This document shows positions 51,923-60,840 of a stretch of DNA of 64,000 nucleotides, piece after piece. The position numbers and the translations under genes are program-made. How positions within the stretch are numbered: position 1 is the stretch's first letter; each line of letters begins with the position of its first letter. Under the pieces are notes generated by a model, which saw nothing but the letters and a program-made list of their open reading frames with translations, made no database searches and was not told where the DNA came from. Source of the stretch: Kutzneria viridogrisea (GTDB lineage: Bacteria; Actinomycetota; Actinomycetes; Mycobacteriales; Pseudonocardiaceae); the NCBI GenBank assembly GCA_014138725.1, contig JACJID010000004.1:496001-560000 (forward strand), given 5' to 3'.

Positions 51923-53060
51923 ATGACAGCATTCGTGGAGACTCGGCCTGCCGCAGGGTTGTGGCGGTTGGGGGACGCGGAGCTGTTGGGTGAGTTGCAG
52001 GACGCGGAAGTGGTTCTGCGGCAAGCGTATGCGCGGGTGTTGGGGTTGGTCGCGGAGGCGGGTGCGCGGGGTGTGGCGGAGCGGGTGGGGTATCCGAGCC
52101 TGGCAGAGTTGCTGCGTGGTGTGCTCTGCGTGAGCAAGAAGGAAGCCAGGCAGCGGATCGCGCACGCGGGGGTTCCGGTGGGGGTGGCGTTGGAACCGGA
52201 GCAGTTGTCGGTGATCAACCGGGTGCTGAGAGAGCTACCGCCACACATCGGTACAACCGACCGGGAGCAGGCTGTCGAGGTCCTGGCAGCGGCGGCCCAG
52301 TCGCTGGATGCCTCCAACCTGGTGCCGCTGGGCCGGGAGATCGTCAACCGGCTGGACCCCGACGGGGCGCTACCCAGCGAGGACGAACTCGCCCATCCGC
52401 GACGTGAGTTCCGGTACGACACACGGCGGGACGGGTCAGTGCGGTTCCAGGGGTGCCTGGACGCGGAGACCGGCGCCCTGCTGGGGGCAGTCCTCAGCCC
52501 GCTGGCGAAACCACACGACGCCCACGACACACGAACCCTGCCCGAACGGCAAGGGGACGCGTTCGCGGAACTACTGGAGACCAGCACCACGCCGACGGAG
52601 GGGGGGGGAACGCCCCCACATCGCAGTGACCATCGACTGGCACACGCTCACAACCGGCACAGGAACCACCGAACTCGCCCCGTCAGCGATCCGCCGACTC
52701 GCCTGCGACGCGAAAGTGCTCCCAGTGGTACTGGGCAGCAACTCCGAACCGCTCGACATCGGGCGGATCAGCTACACCGTGCCGCCCCACCTCCGACGAG
52801 CACTGATCGTCAGGGACCAGCACTGCGCCTTCCCTGGATGCAGGCGAAGGCCAAGCAGCTGCCACGCGCACCACGTGATCCACTGGGCGAACGGAGGGGA
52901 CACCGCACTGTCCAACCTGGTGCTGCTGTGCGGAATGCACCACAGGTTGATCCACCACAGCGGCTGGACAGTGCGGATCACCAACGGGCGGCCGGAATTC
53001 ACGCCGCCGAGCTTCGTCAGGCGAAGATCACCCGCACCAGGGAGTACTGCTGCAGGGTGA
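51923..53060 (+). pseudogene. DUF222/13E12-type HNH endonuclease, frameshifted at a nine-G run
   Basis: The first frame (ATG 51923) encodes the DUF222 part, from MTAFVETRPAAGLWRLGDAE to about residue 226. At a run of nine G (52600-52608) the frame is lost. The other frame continues ERPHIAVTIDWHTLTTGTG and then the HNH region CAFPGCRRRPSSCHAHHVIHW...LLCGMHHRLIHH, ending at 53060. With eight G the protein would be one chain of about 378 residues. So this is a frameshifted gene, a phase-variable gene, or a sequencing error. The end overlaps the convergent glycosidase-like gene by 44 bases. A TAGAAT element 7 bases before the ATG suggests a leaderless transcript. Confidence 0.85.
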
Positions 53061-55122
53061 GGTCGAAGGTCGCGGCCGAACCGCTGGTCGTCCACGGCAC
53101 GGGCTGCGGGGCGGGGGTGGGGTTGTCGGGCGAGCTGACGGTCACGGTGCCGATCTGCTTGCCGGTGGGCAGGTCGACGCGCACGGTGCAGGTGGTGGGC
53201 GCGGCCTTGAACTCGGTGGGCTTGTCGCCGAACTGGGTGAAGTTGACCAGTTGCAGGACGAGGTCGGAGCCGAGGCGGTTGACCTCGAGGTGGATGCGGG
53301 GGTCACCGGCGGCGAGGCCGACGGTGGGCGGGGCGGCGCGCAGGACGGGGCCGAGCAGGAGGTCGGCGCTGGCCTGGTCGGTCTTGGTGAGGTAGTTCAG
53401 GCCGAGCAGGTCCTTGTGGTACCAGCAGGTTCCGTTCTGCTTGCTGGCGGGCAGGGGGTCGGCGCGGCGCAGGCCGAGCACGTCGGACAGGGCGAACTCG
53501 GTGCGGGTGGTGCCGAACTGGTCGAGGCCGGTGGGGTTGGGGCCGGTGACGACGAGGGTGCCGCCGCCCGCGACGAAGCCGCGCAGCACGGCGGCCTCCT
53601 CATCGGACACGGCCTGGAGGTTGGGCAGCAGCAGGGCCTTGAGGCCGACGAGGTCGGCGGGGGCGAGGCCGGGGCTGGTGACGGTGCGGAAGGGCACATG
53701 GGCGTACACGAGGGCCTTGACGACACCGCGGAAGTCGCCGAGCCAGGAGTGGTGGTCGGCGCCCTCCTCGCGGCTGCCGGTGGCCCACCAGTCCTTGACA
53801 CCCTTGGGGGCGACGGTGTTGAGGTACATGCCGGTGCCCGCGCCGGGGTCGACGTAGTCGCGGGAGGCACTGGAGTGGTAGACGCCGACCTCGGCGGTGT
53901 TCACGCTGTCGTACAGGGCGTTCTGGTTGGCCGCGATGAAGCCGTACATGCGGGTGCGCATGGCGAGGTCGGTGCTGTCGGACTTGTACGGGCTTTTGAC
54001 CTCGAACGGGTTGCAGCCCGCGGCGAGCAGTTCGGCCATGACCAGGGAGGCGTCGTCGGCCTTCCACCCGTAGCTGAAGGCCCAGGCGGGTTTGGCCCCG
54101 CTGGCGGCACGGGCGTACTTGTACATGGAGATCAGGCAGGTCCAGTCGGTGGCGGTGGCGTGCCGCATCCCGTCGTAGTTGCCGAGGATGTCGACCTCCC
54201 ACACGTGGCTGACGCCCGGGGAGGTGCGCAGGTAGGCGCCGTCGAGGCCGACGAGGGTGCCGTACTGGTAGTCCATGCTGACGGTCTCGACGAAGGTCAC
54301 CAGCTGGGGGTTCACCGACTGACCGGCGGCGGCGATGTCGCGCTGCCAGCCGAGCAGGGTGTGGTGCCGCCACTCCACGTACCGGCGGAACACGGGGCTG
54401 GTGAAGTCGGGCTTGGCGGGCAGGGCGAGCCCGGTGTCGGCGCGGAAGGCCGAGGCGGCCCAGGAGGATGCGTCACACCAGCTGAGGGCGCCGTCGAAGT
54501 AGATGGGCACATCGGGCCAGATGGCGTCGACCCCGGTGCCGGCCAGTTGCCTGATGCGGGCGAGGTAGAAGTCGCGGTAGGGCGAGTTGGGGCTGACCCA
54601 GCAGCTCTCGTCGTCGGGGTCGACCCACACGACAAGATCCCCGTAGAACACGTTGGGCTTGCCCTCGGGTGAACGCTGCACCCAGTCCTTGCCCGGGCCG
54701 TTCTTGTAGAACGACTGCCCGATGCGGCCACCGATGCTGATGACCTCCAGCGAGGGGTAGTACATGACCACCCGCATGCCCGCGGCGTGCGCGAGCTCGC
54801 AGAACTGCCTGACCTTGCCCATGTGCTCGGTGAACTGCTGGTCGGTGATCCAGTTGGACAGGATGGTGTCCAGCTCGATCACGCTGACGTTCTGCTTGCG
54901 CAGGGCGTCGATCTTCGGCTTCATGTCGCGGACCGGGTCGGCGTCCTCGTCGAAGGTGGTGTCGGCGATACGCGCGAACCGGCTCCACTCGGGGAAGACC
55001 TCGGTCAGCCGTGCCGTGCCGCCGTACGCGGGCAGGAACTGGGCGGCGACCGCCACCCCGCCCACGGCCAGACCGGCCCTGAGCAGTCCGCGTCTGCTGA
55101 TCCGTGCAGGTGTTCGAGCCAC
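53017..55122 (-). CDS. Tat-exported glycoside hydrolase-like protein
   Basis: 701 residues. A twin-arginine signal (RISRRGLLRAGLAVGGVAVAA) directs export. The body looks like a GH42/GH29-type barrel: FARIADTTFDEDAD, MRVVMYYPSLEVISIGG, GDLVVWVDPDDESCWVSPNSPYRDFYLARIRQL, GVDAIWPDVPIYFDG. A later Rossmann-like part (LVGLKALLLPNLQAVSDEEAAVLRGFVAGGGTLVVTGPN) matches a beta-galactosidase trimerisation domain, and the end is a beta-sandwich. A polysaccharide-degrading role outside the cell is likely, substrate unknown. GTG 55122 follows GGGGGATC. A LacI-type operator lies 25 bases upstream. Confidence 0.8.
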   Translation of the reverse strand: MARTPARISRRGLLRAGLAVGGVAVAAQFLPAYGGTARLTEVFPEWSRFARIADTTFDEDADPVRDMKPKIDALRKQNVSVIELDTILSNWITDQQFTEHMGKVRQFCELAHAAGMRVVMYYPSLEVISIGGRIGQSFYKNGPGKDWVQRSPEGKPNVFYGDLVVWVDPDDESCWVSPNSPYRDFYLARIRQLAGTGVDAIWPDVPIYFDGALSWCDASSWAASAFRADTGLALPAKPDFTSPVFRRYVEWRHHTLLGWQRDIAAAGQSVNPQLVTFVETVSMDYQYGTLVGLDGAYLRTSPGVSHVWEVDILGNYDGMRHATATDWTCLISMYKYARAASGAKPAWAFSYGWKADDASLVMAELLAAGCNPFEVKSPYKSDSTDLAMRTRMYGFIAANQNALYDSVNTAEVGVYHSSASRDYVDPGAGTGMYLNTVAPKGVKDWWATGSREEGADHHSWLGDFRGVVKALVYAHVPFRTVTSPGLAPADLVGLKALLLPNLQAVSDEEAAVLRGFVAGGGTLVVTGPNPTGLDQFGTTRTEFALSDVLGLRRADPLPASKQNGTCWYHKDLLGLNYLTKTDQASADLLLGPVLRAAPPTVGLAAGDPRIHLEVNRLGSDLVLQLVNFTQFGDKPTEFKAAPTTCTVRVDLPTGKQIGTVTVSSPDNPTPAPQPVPWTTSGSAATFDLTLQQYSLVRVIFA

Positions 55123-55147
55123 AGCGATCCCCCAACAAGTCCTTGGC

Positions 55148-55162
55148 TGGTAAGCGTTTCCA
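55148..55162. promoter_or_regulatory. TGGTAAGCGTTTCCA, LacI-family-type operator
   Basis: TGGWAA-GCG-TTTCCA symmetry of the kind bound by LacI-family sugar regulators. It sits 25-40 bases upstream of the glycosidase-like gene, right where a repressor would block the promoter. Carbohydrate control of the exported enzyme is inferred. Confidence 0.55.
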
Positions 55163-55186
55163 GCCTATTGGGGTTCACAGCGGGTG

Positions 55187-55696
55187 TCAGCCGTACACCT
55201 TGAGGTTGCCCAGTTTGGTCGTACCGGTGACCCTGATGAGCGGACCGTCCGGACTGCCACCGCCATTCATCAGCGCCCGTTTGCCCAGCACCGCCGCTCC
55301 CTCGTCGATGACCTGGGCGCCCGGCGGCACCAGCAGCACCACCTTGCCGCAGAACGAGGATGCCTCGACCTCGATGCGTTCCCCCGGCCGGGCGGCGGCC
55401 AGGTTGAGCACCACGGCCCCGAACACGGCGCGCACGGTGATGCGCCTGCTCAGGTCGGGCACGCGCACGATCTTGCTGAACAGGGCGGCCACCTCGTGCT
55501 CGCCCTGATCGGGCAGCGCGGGCACCCCGCTCTGCCCGAGGTCGGACAGCACCGGGGCCAGTTCCTCGGCCATCCGGGCCGCGTAGACGGTCTCCACCCG
55601 CTCGGCGTGCTCGGTCCAGGTCAGCCGCCCGTCGGCGACCGCCCGGTTGAGCAGCTCCACGCAGCGTTCCCGGTCCTCGTTCGACAGCCGGACCAC
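55187..55696 (-). CDS. DUF1707 domain protein with LiaF-like C-terminal region
   Basis: 169 residues. The N-terminal DUF1707 motif is complete: VRLSNEDRERCVELLNRAVADGRLTWTEHAERVETVYAARM. The C-terminal beta-helix-like part (ITVRAVFGAVVLNLAAARPGERIEVEASSFCGKVVLLVPPG) resembles cell-wall-active antibiotic response proteins. No membrane helix is seen. Function is not established. GTG at 55696; divergent from the P450 gene. Confidence 0.82.
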   Translation of the reverse strand: MVRLSNEDRERCVELLNRAVADGRLTWTEHAERVETVYAARMAEELAPVLSDLGQSGVPALPDQGEHEVAALFSKIVRVPDLSRRITVRAVFGAVVLNLAAARPGERIEVEASSFCGKVVLLVPPGAQVIDEGAAVLGKRALMNGGGSPDGPLIRVTGTTKLGNLKVYG

Positions 55697-55741
55697 AACT
55701 CCCCCTCAGCCAAGCATCTTATTTGCCGAGATTCTCATCCA

Positions 55742-55770
55742 TTCACTGGCTCGCGGTCAAGCACTACGCT
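55742..55770 (+). promoter_or_regulatory. Candidate promoter of the P450 gene
   Basis: TTCACT at 55742-55747 and TACGCT at 55765-55770, 17 bases apart. It precedes the P450 ribosome site (AGGGAGGG near 55780) at a normal distance. Confidence 0.4.
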
Positions 55771-55793
55771 GGAAGCCCAGGGAGGGAGCGGTC

Positions 55794-57071
55794 ATGGGTG
55801 ACAGGCGGTTGGCGGCGACGTTGTTCGCGAGCAGGGTGGTCGCCGGGATCTTCGGTGCGCTGGGCGATCCACTGGCCCGGCTGGTGCGGGACACGGGCAG
55901 CGCGGACCCGTACCCCATCTACGAGTCGATCAGGGCCAGGGGCGTGCTGGTGCCCAGCAGGCTCGGCCCGCTGATGACGGCCTCGCACCCGCTGGCCAAC
56001 TCCGTGCTGCGCGACGCGCGCTTCGGGGTGATGCCCAACAGCGAGATGACCGGGCTGGACCTGGACCTTCGCGGGCACGGCCCGCTGCCCGTGGTGGACC
56101 CGATCGAGGGCTCGTTCCTCATGCGCAACCCACCGGACCACACCCGGCTGCGGCGGCTGGCCGCACCCTCGTTCAGCCCCAGGGCGCTGCGTGAGCAGAC
56201 CGAGATCGTGGAGTCGGTGGTGGCGGGCTTCCTGGACGAACTGGCCGAGCGGCCCAGTTTCGACCTGGTGACCGACTTCGCCGCCCGGGTACCGATCAAG
56301 GTCATCTGCGGGCTGCTGGGCGCCTCGGACGCCGAGCACGCGCGCATGATGGACTGGGGCACCACCCTGGCCGGGGCCATCGACGGGGTGCGCACGATGC
56401 GGCAGGTGCACACGTTGCGGCGGACCCTCGTGGAGCTCAACGAGTTCCTGACCGAGGTCGCCGAGGACCACCGCGCGCGACCGCGGGAGGACGTGGTGAG
56501 CCATCTGCTGGCGGACCCGGACCTGTCCCGGGAGGACCTGCTGGCGACCTCGGGGCTGCTGCTGGCCGCCGGGTTCGAGACCACGGTCAACCTGATCGGC
56601 AACGGGGTGCTGGCCCTGCTGGCCAACCCCGAGGCGAAGCGGCGGCTGATCGAGGACCCGGACTGCGCGCCGAACGTGGTCGAGGAGGTGCTGCGGCTGG
56701 ACCCGCCGGCGCAGTTCAGCGGGCGCACCGCGCTGGAGCCGGTGGAGCTGGCGGGCCGAGTGGTGCCCAAGGGCACGCCGGTGATCCTGTTACTGGCGGC
56801 GGCGAACCGGGATCCGGAGGTGTTCGCCGACCCACACCGGTTCGACATCGACCGGCCCAACGCCAAGGACCACCTGGCCTTCTCCTCGGGCATCCACTAC
56901 TGCCTTGGCGCGAGCCTGGCCAGGATGGAGGGGGCCATCGCACTGCGGGCGCTGTTCACCCGGCTGCCGGGGCTGCGGCTGGTGGGCCCGGTGCGACGCA
57001 GGCCATCCCGGGCGATCCGCGGCCCGCTGCGCATGCCGGTGACGGCCCGCACCCGGTCCACTGTGGCCTGA
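55794..57071 (+). CDS. Cytochrome P450
   Basis: 425 residues. I-helix SGLLLAAGFETTVNLIGN (AGxxT with the acid-alcohol pair as Glu-Thr), K-helix EEVLRLDPP (ExxR), and heme-binding loop FSSGIHYCLGASLARME with the Cys ligand. The N-terminus (MGDRRLAATLFASRVVAGIFG) is not a membrane anchor; the enzyme is soluble and bacterial class I, needing ferredoxin partners that are not encoded here. Substrate not predictable. No KstR box lies upstream, so a steroid role is not supported. ATG 55794 is 8 bases after AGGGAGGG. Confidence 0.92.
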   Translation: MGDRRLAATLFASRVVAGIFGALGDPLARLVRDTGSADPYPIYESIRARGVLVPSRLGPLMTASHPLANSVLRDARFGVMPNSEMTGLDLDLRGHGPLPVVDPIEGSFLMRNPPDHTRLRRLAAPSFSPRALREQTEIVESVVAGFLDELAERPSFDLVTDFAARVPIKVICGLLGASDAEHARMMDWGTTLAGAIDGVRTMRQVHTLRRTLVELNEFLTEVAEDHRARPREDVVSHLLADPDLSREDLLATSGLLLAAGFETTVNLIGNGVLALLANPEAKRRLIEDPDCAPNVVEEVLRLDPPAQFSGRTALEPVELAGRVVPKGTPVILLLAAANRDPEVFADPHRFDIDRPNAKDHLAFSSGIHYCLGASLARMEGAIALRALFTRLPGLRLVGPVRRRPSRAIRGPLRMPVTARTRSTVA

Positions 57072-57148
57072 GCACAGAGACGGGGCTCACTTACCCGATC
57101 GGGTCACATCCCCACCACGGGCCGGCGGTGTGCGGCACTCTGGAGGTG

Positions 57149-57183
57149 GGTGTCCCGCCACACCGCCGCCGTGGCGGGACACC
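57149..57183. terminator. 13-bp hairpin between P450 and POT genes
   Basis: GGTGTCCCGCCAC and GTGGCGGGACACC pair perfectly over 13 bp around the 9-base loop ACCGCCGCC. It lies between convergent genes (stops at 57071 and 57191) and can serve both. Confidence 0.8.
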
Positions 57184-57190
57184 GTCACTC

Positions 57191-58684
57191 CTAGTCGATG
57201 CCCTGCATCTTGCGCTTGATGTACGGGGACAGGAAGAACAGCGCCACACCGACCAGCACGGTGATCCCGCCGATGATGCCGAAGTAGGGGATCTCGCTTT
57301 CCGGGCTGACCTTGTCCACGATCTGGCCGGAGATCGCCTGCGCCGCGGCGTCGGCGAGGAACCACAGGCTCATCATCTGCGAGCCGAAGGCCACCGGCGC
57401 CAGGCGGGTGGTCGCGGCCAGGCCCACCGGGGACAGGCACAGCTCGCCGAGGATCACGATCAGGAAGCTGCCCGCCAGCCACAGCGGGTGCACCACCTTG
57501 AGCGACGGGCCGTAGATCAGCGCGGGCAGGATCATCCACAGGTAGGACGCACCGGAGAACACCACGCCCAGCGCGAACTTCACCGGGGTGCTCGGCGCGC
57601 GGCGGCCCAGCTTGGTCCACAGCAGGGCGAACAGCGGGGCCAGCACCACGATGAAGCCGGGGTTGAGCGACTGGAACCAGGAGGAGGGCATGGTGAAGCC
57701 GAACGCGCCGAGGTCCACCCGCGTGTCGGCGTAGGTGGCCAGCACGTTGGAGCCCTGCTCCTCGATCATCCAGAAGAACACCGTGCCGATGAACAGCGGG
57801 ATGTAGGCGATCACCCTGGACCGCTCCACGGCGGAGACCTTCTTGCTGCGCAACATCATCACGAAGTACGAGGTGGGCAGCACGATGCCGAGCACGGTGA
57901 TCACGTCGATCACCCGGTCCACGCTGAGCACCCCGGCCAACCCGGAGATCACGAAGGCCGCGGCCACCACCACCGCGCCGATCACGATGCGGGTGATCAC
58001 CTTGCCGCGCTCGTCGGCGCCAACCGGGTTGACCGGCTTGTCCCCGACCAGCGCGAGCTTGCCCTTGCCCAGGACGTAGAACACCAGGGCCAGCGCCATG
58101 CCGAAGGCCGCCACGCTGAAGCCCAGGTGGTAGCTGATCTTCTGGCCGATGGTGCCGACCACCAGCGGGGCCAGCAGGGCGCCGATGTTCACACTCATCA
58201 CGAAGATGGTGAACCCGGCGTCGCGGCGGCGGTCCTCGGGCTCGTACAGGCCGCCGACCATCGTGGAGATGTTCGGCTTCAGCAGGCCGGTGCCCAGGGT
58301 GATGAACAGCATCGAGACGTACAGCGCCGCGACACCGCCCGGGAAGGACAGCGCGATGTGCCCGATCATGATCAGCACGCCGCCGTAGAGCACGGCGCGC
58401 CGGGCACCGAAGATCCGGTCGGCAAGCCAGCCGCCGATGACGCCGGACATGAAGACCGCGGCACCGTAGGAGGAGGCCAGCGAGTTGGCCAACCCCTTGT
58501 CCAGGCCCAGCCCGCCCTCGCTGAGCTGGCTGTACATGAAGTAGACCAGGATCGCCTTCATGCCGTAGTACGACAGGCGTTCCCAGAACTCGGTGAAGAA
58601 GAGCGGGCCGAGGCCTGCCGGCTGGCCGAAGAAACCCTTTTGGGGTGGCTTCACGCCCTCCGTCTCGGTGGCGGTCGCAGTCAC
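57191..58684 (-). CDS. POT/PTR-family proton-coupled oligopeptide transporter
   Basis: 497 residues, about 14 membrane helices. The ExxERFxYY-type motif is present as FTEFWERLSYYGMKAILVYFM, and GTGLLKPNISTMVGGLYE carries the second family motif. It imports di- and tripeptides with protons. GTG 58684 was preferred because AGGAGG lies 6 bases upstream; an in-frame start further up would add 20 residues. It is convergent with the P450 gene. Confidence 0.92.
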   Translation of the reverse strand: MTATATETEGVKPPQKGFFGQPAGLGPLFFTEFWERLSYYGMKAILVYFMYSQLSEGGLGLDKGLANSLASSYGAAVFMSGVIGGWLADRIFGARRAVLYGGVLIMIGHIALSFPGGVAALYVSMLFITLGTGLLKPNISTMVGGLYEPEDRRRDAGFTIFVMSVNIGALLAPLVVGTIGQKISYHLGFSVAAFGMALALVFYVLGKGKLALVGDKPVNPVGADERGKVITRIVIGAVVVAAAFVISGLAGVLSVDRVIDVITVLGIVLPTSYFVMMLRSKKVSAVERSRVIAYIPLFIGTVFFWMIEEQGSNVLATYADTRVDLGAFGFTMPSSWFQSLNPGFIVVLAPLFALLWTKLGRRAPSTPVKFALGVVFSGASYLWMILPALIYGPSLKVVHPLWLAGSFLIVILGELCLSPVGLAATTRLAPVAFGSQMMSLWFLADAAAQAISGQIVDKVSPESEIPYFGIIGGITVLVGVALFFLSPYIKRKMQGID

Positions 58685-58794
58685 GCGATCCTCCTGTGCA
58701 TTCACGATTAACTCACGGGTAACCAGATATGTGGTGGAGCGCACCCTAGCGGTACGTTCGTTACGGGTTACATCCGTACCAGTGAGTTCGTGAG

Positions 58795-59688
58795 CTAGGA
58801 CACCTCCACAAGTCTGCTGCTGTCCTGCCGACCGGGGGGAGTCCTGCGACGTCCCGTCAGCGCGGTGAGCCCCACCCCGACCAGCACAACACCCGCGCCC
58901 ACCACGCGCAACACCGTCAGCTGCTCACCGAGTACCAGTGCGGTGGAGCTCATGCCGAACACCGGCACGAGCAGGGAGTACGGGGCGACGGCGGTCGCGC
59001 CGTAGCGGCGGATCAGGGTGGTCCAGACCCCGAAGCCGAACACGGTTGAGACCCAGGCCACATAGCCCAGCGCCACCAGCGAGGAAGGCTCGGGCGCGTG
59101 CAGAGCCGACAGGTCCTCGGTGAGCGCGGACAGGGCGAGCAGCGGCAGCGGCGGCACCACGCTGACCCACACCAGGAAGCGAAACGAGTCGGGCGGGGCG
59201 GCCTTACGGGTCAGCACGTTGCCCATGGCCCAACTCGCCGCGCTGGCCAGCACCAGCAGGAAGGCGGGCAGCGGGCCGGAGGCGCCGAAGTCGGTGGCCA
59301 CGAGCACGATCCCGGCCAGCGCCACGCCCATGCCCAGCAGCTGGCCGCGGGTCGGCCGCTCGCCAAGCAGCACGGCCGAGAACAACGCGGTGAACAGGGC
59401 CTGGCTCTGCAACACCAGCGAGGACAGCCCGGCGGGCACCCCGGCCTTGATCGCCACGAAGAGCAGGCCGAACTGCAGGGCGCCGAGCACGAGGCCGACC
59501 GCGACCACCCAGCGCCAGGCCACCTGCGGGCGGCCCACGAACAACACCGCGGGCACGGCGGCCACCGCGAAGCGCAGTGCGGTGAACAGCAGCGGCGGGA
59601 AGCTGTCCAGGCCGTAGTCGATGGCCACGAAGTTGATGCCCCAGGCGGCGGCCACGGACACGGCGAGCAGCAGGTGCACGTGTTTCAC
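58795..59688 (-). CDS. EamA-family (DMT) transporter
   Basis: 297 residues, ten membrane helices in two EamA repeats (LLAVSVAAAWGINFVAIDYGL and LVLASAASWAMGNVLTRKAAP). Such proteins export amino acids, metabolites or drugs. The divergent LysR gene 73 bases away is the usual partner and likely regulator. GTG at 59688. Confidence 0.88.
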   Translation of the reverse strand: MKHVHLLLAVSVAAAWGINFVAIDYGLDSFPPLLFTALRFAVAAVPAVLFVGRPQVAWRWVVAVGLVLGALQFGLLFVAIKAGVPAGLSSLVLQSQALFTALFSAVLLGERPTRGQLLGMGVALAGIVLVATDFGASGPLPAFLLVLASAASWAMGNVLTRKAAPPDSFRFLVWVSVVPPLPLLALSALTEDLSALHAPEPSSLVALGYVAWVSTVFGFGVWTTLIRRYGATAVAPYSLLVPVFGMSSTALVLGEQLTVLRVVGAGVVLVGVGLTALTGRRRTPPGRQDSSRLVEVS

Positions 59689-59761
59689 CAGGGCAGTCTC
59701 GGCGCACGGCTGGATTTAGCACCAGCACAATGTCCTTCATCGTACGGTTTAGCATCGCTAC

Positions 59762-60673
59762 ATGATTGATCTCGGTCGGCTGCGGGCGCTGCACGCCGTC
59801 GCGGTGCACGGCTCGATCAACGCCGCGGCGGCGGCGCTGGGCTACACCCCCTCGGCGGTCTCCCAGCAGATCGCCAAGCTGGAGCGGGAGACCCGCACCA
59901 CGCTGCTGGAGCGCCGCGGCCGGGGCGTGGTGCTGACCGACGCCGCGCAGTCGCTGGCCGGGACCGCGCACAGCGTGCTGGCACTGGTGGAGCAGGCCGA
60001 GATCCGGCTGGAGCAGCTGCGGGGCGCGGCGGTCGGCCGGGTGCGGCTGGGCGCGTTCGCCACCGCCTGCCGGGGACTGCTGCCCCCGGCCGTCGCCGCG
60101 CTGGCCGCCGAGCAGGCGGAGCTGGACCTGCGCGTGCTGGAGGTGGACCCGCCCTCGGCGGTGGAGATGGTCTCGCGCGGGGAGCTGGACGTGGCGGTGG
60201 TGCACGACTGGACCAACACCCCGCTGGCCGTGGACGAGTCGCTGGCCCGTCACCCGCTGGGCGAGGACCACGCCGACGTGCTCGTGCCCGCCGGGCACCG
60301 GCTTGCTGAGCAAAGCTCGGTTCAGCCGGAGGACCTCGTGGGCGAGCGGTGGATCTGCCAGCCCGCGGGCTCGATCTGCCACGACTGGCTCGTGCGCACG
60401 ATGCGCGAGGCCCGAGTGGAGCCGATCGTGGCGCACGAGATCACCGAGTACCAGACGCAGCTGGAGTTCCTGGCCCTCGGGCAGGGCATCGCGCTGCTGC
60501 CGAGGCTGGGCCGCGCCGCGCTGCCGCCGACCGTGCGCGCGCTGCGGCTGCGGCCGGTGCCGACCCGGCGACTGTTCGCGGTGTGGCGCGAGCGCGCCAG
60601 CAGGCGGCCCGCGATCGCCGTCACCGTCCAGGCGCTCGTCCGAACGTGGGACAAAGTGGTCCAGACCACTTGA
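59762..60673 (+). CDS. LysR-family transcriptional regulator
   Basis: 303 residues. LysR helix-turn-helix LRALHAVAVHGSINAAAAALGYTPSAVSQQIAKLERETRTTLLERRGRG, followed by an effector domain (VRLGAFATACRGLLPPAVAAL...). It is divergent from the EamA transporter and probably activates it. The space between holds two TTTAGCA copies (near 59715 and 59748) that could be part of its binding site. Effector unknown. Confidence 0.9.
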   Translation: MIDLGRLRALHAVAVHGSINAAAAALGYTPSAVSQQIAKLERETRTTLLERRGRGVVLTDAAQSLAGTAHSVLALVEQAEIRLEQLRGAAVGRVRLGAFATACRGLLPPAVAALAAEQAELDLRVLEVDPPSAVEMVSRGELDVAVVHDWTNTPLAVDESLARHPLGEDHADVLVPAGHRLAEQSSVQPEDLVGERWICQPAGSICHDWLVRTMREARVEPIVAHEITEYQTQLEFLALGQGIALLPRLGRAALPPTVRALRLRPVPTRRLFAVWRERASRRPAIAVTVQALVRTWDKVVQTT

Positions 60674-60674
60674 G

Positions 60675-60685
60675 GAAACGGTTTC
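60675..60685. promoter_or_regulatory. GAAAC-G-GTTTC inverted repeat
   Basis: A perfect 5-bp inverted repeat right after the LysR stop and 155 bases upstream of the LacI-family gene. The sequence GGAAACGGTTTC resembles LacI-family half-sites. It may be an operator of the downstream regulator or simply part of the LysR terminator region. The remainder of 60686-60840 has no coding frame. Confidence 0.4.
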
Positions 60686-60840
60686 TTTCATCGTTGTTGT
60701 TGCCCTGTCTGCGTTACGCCGTCAGAGCGGATTTGTCACGACAACCACGAATGCGACCGTTGACCGATCACAGTGTCCGAATTTTTGCACGTCAGCTCGC
60801 TACTCTCCCCCGAACGCCAGATCGTGGAAGGGGTAACCGG

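Noticed and set aside
50907-52590. Pro/Thr/Arg-rich proteins on the minus strand through the repeat array
   Set aside because: Open frames arise from stop-poor GC-rich repeats; 22-base units shift frame, composition is unlike real proteins, and no start site or conserved domain is visible.
55794-57071. Assignment of the P450 as steroid CYP125/CYP142
   Set aside because: No KstR box lies upstream and it is 36 kb from the steroid block; sequence motifs are general P450 only.
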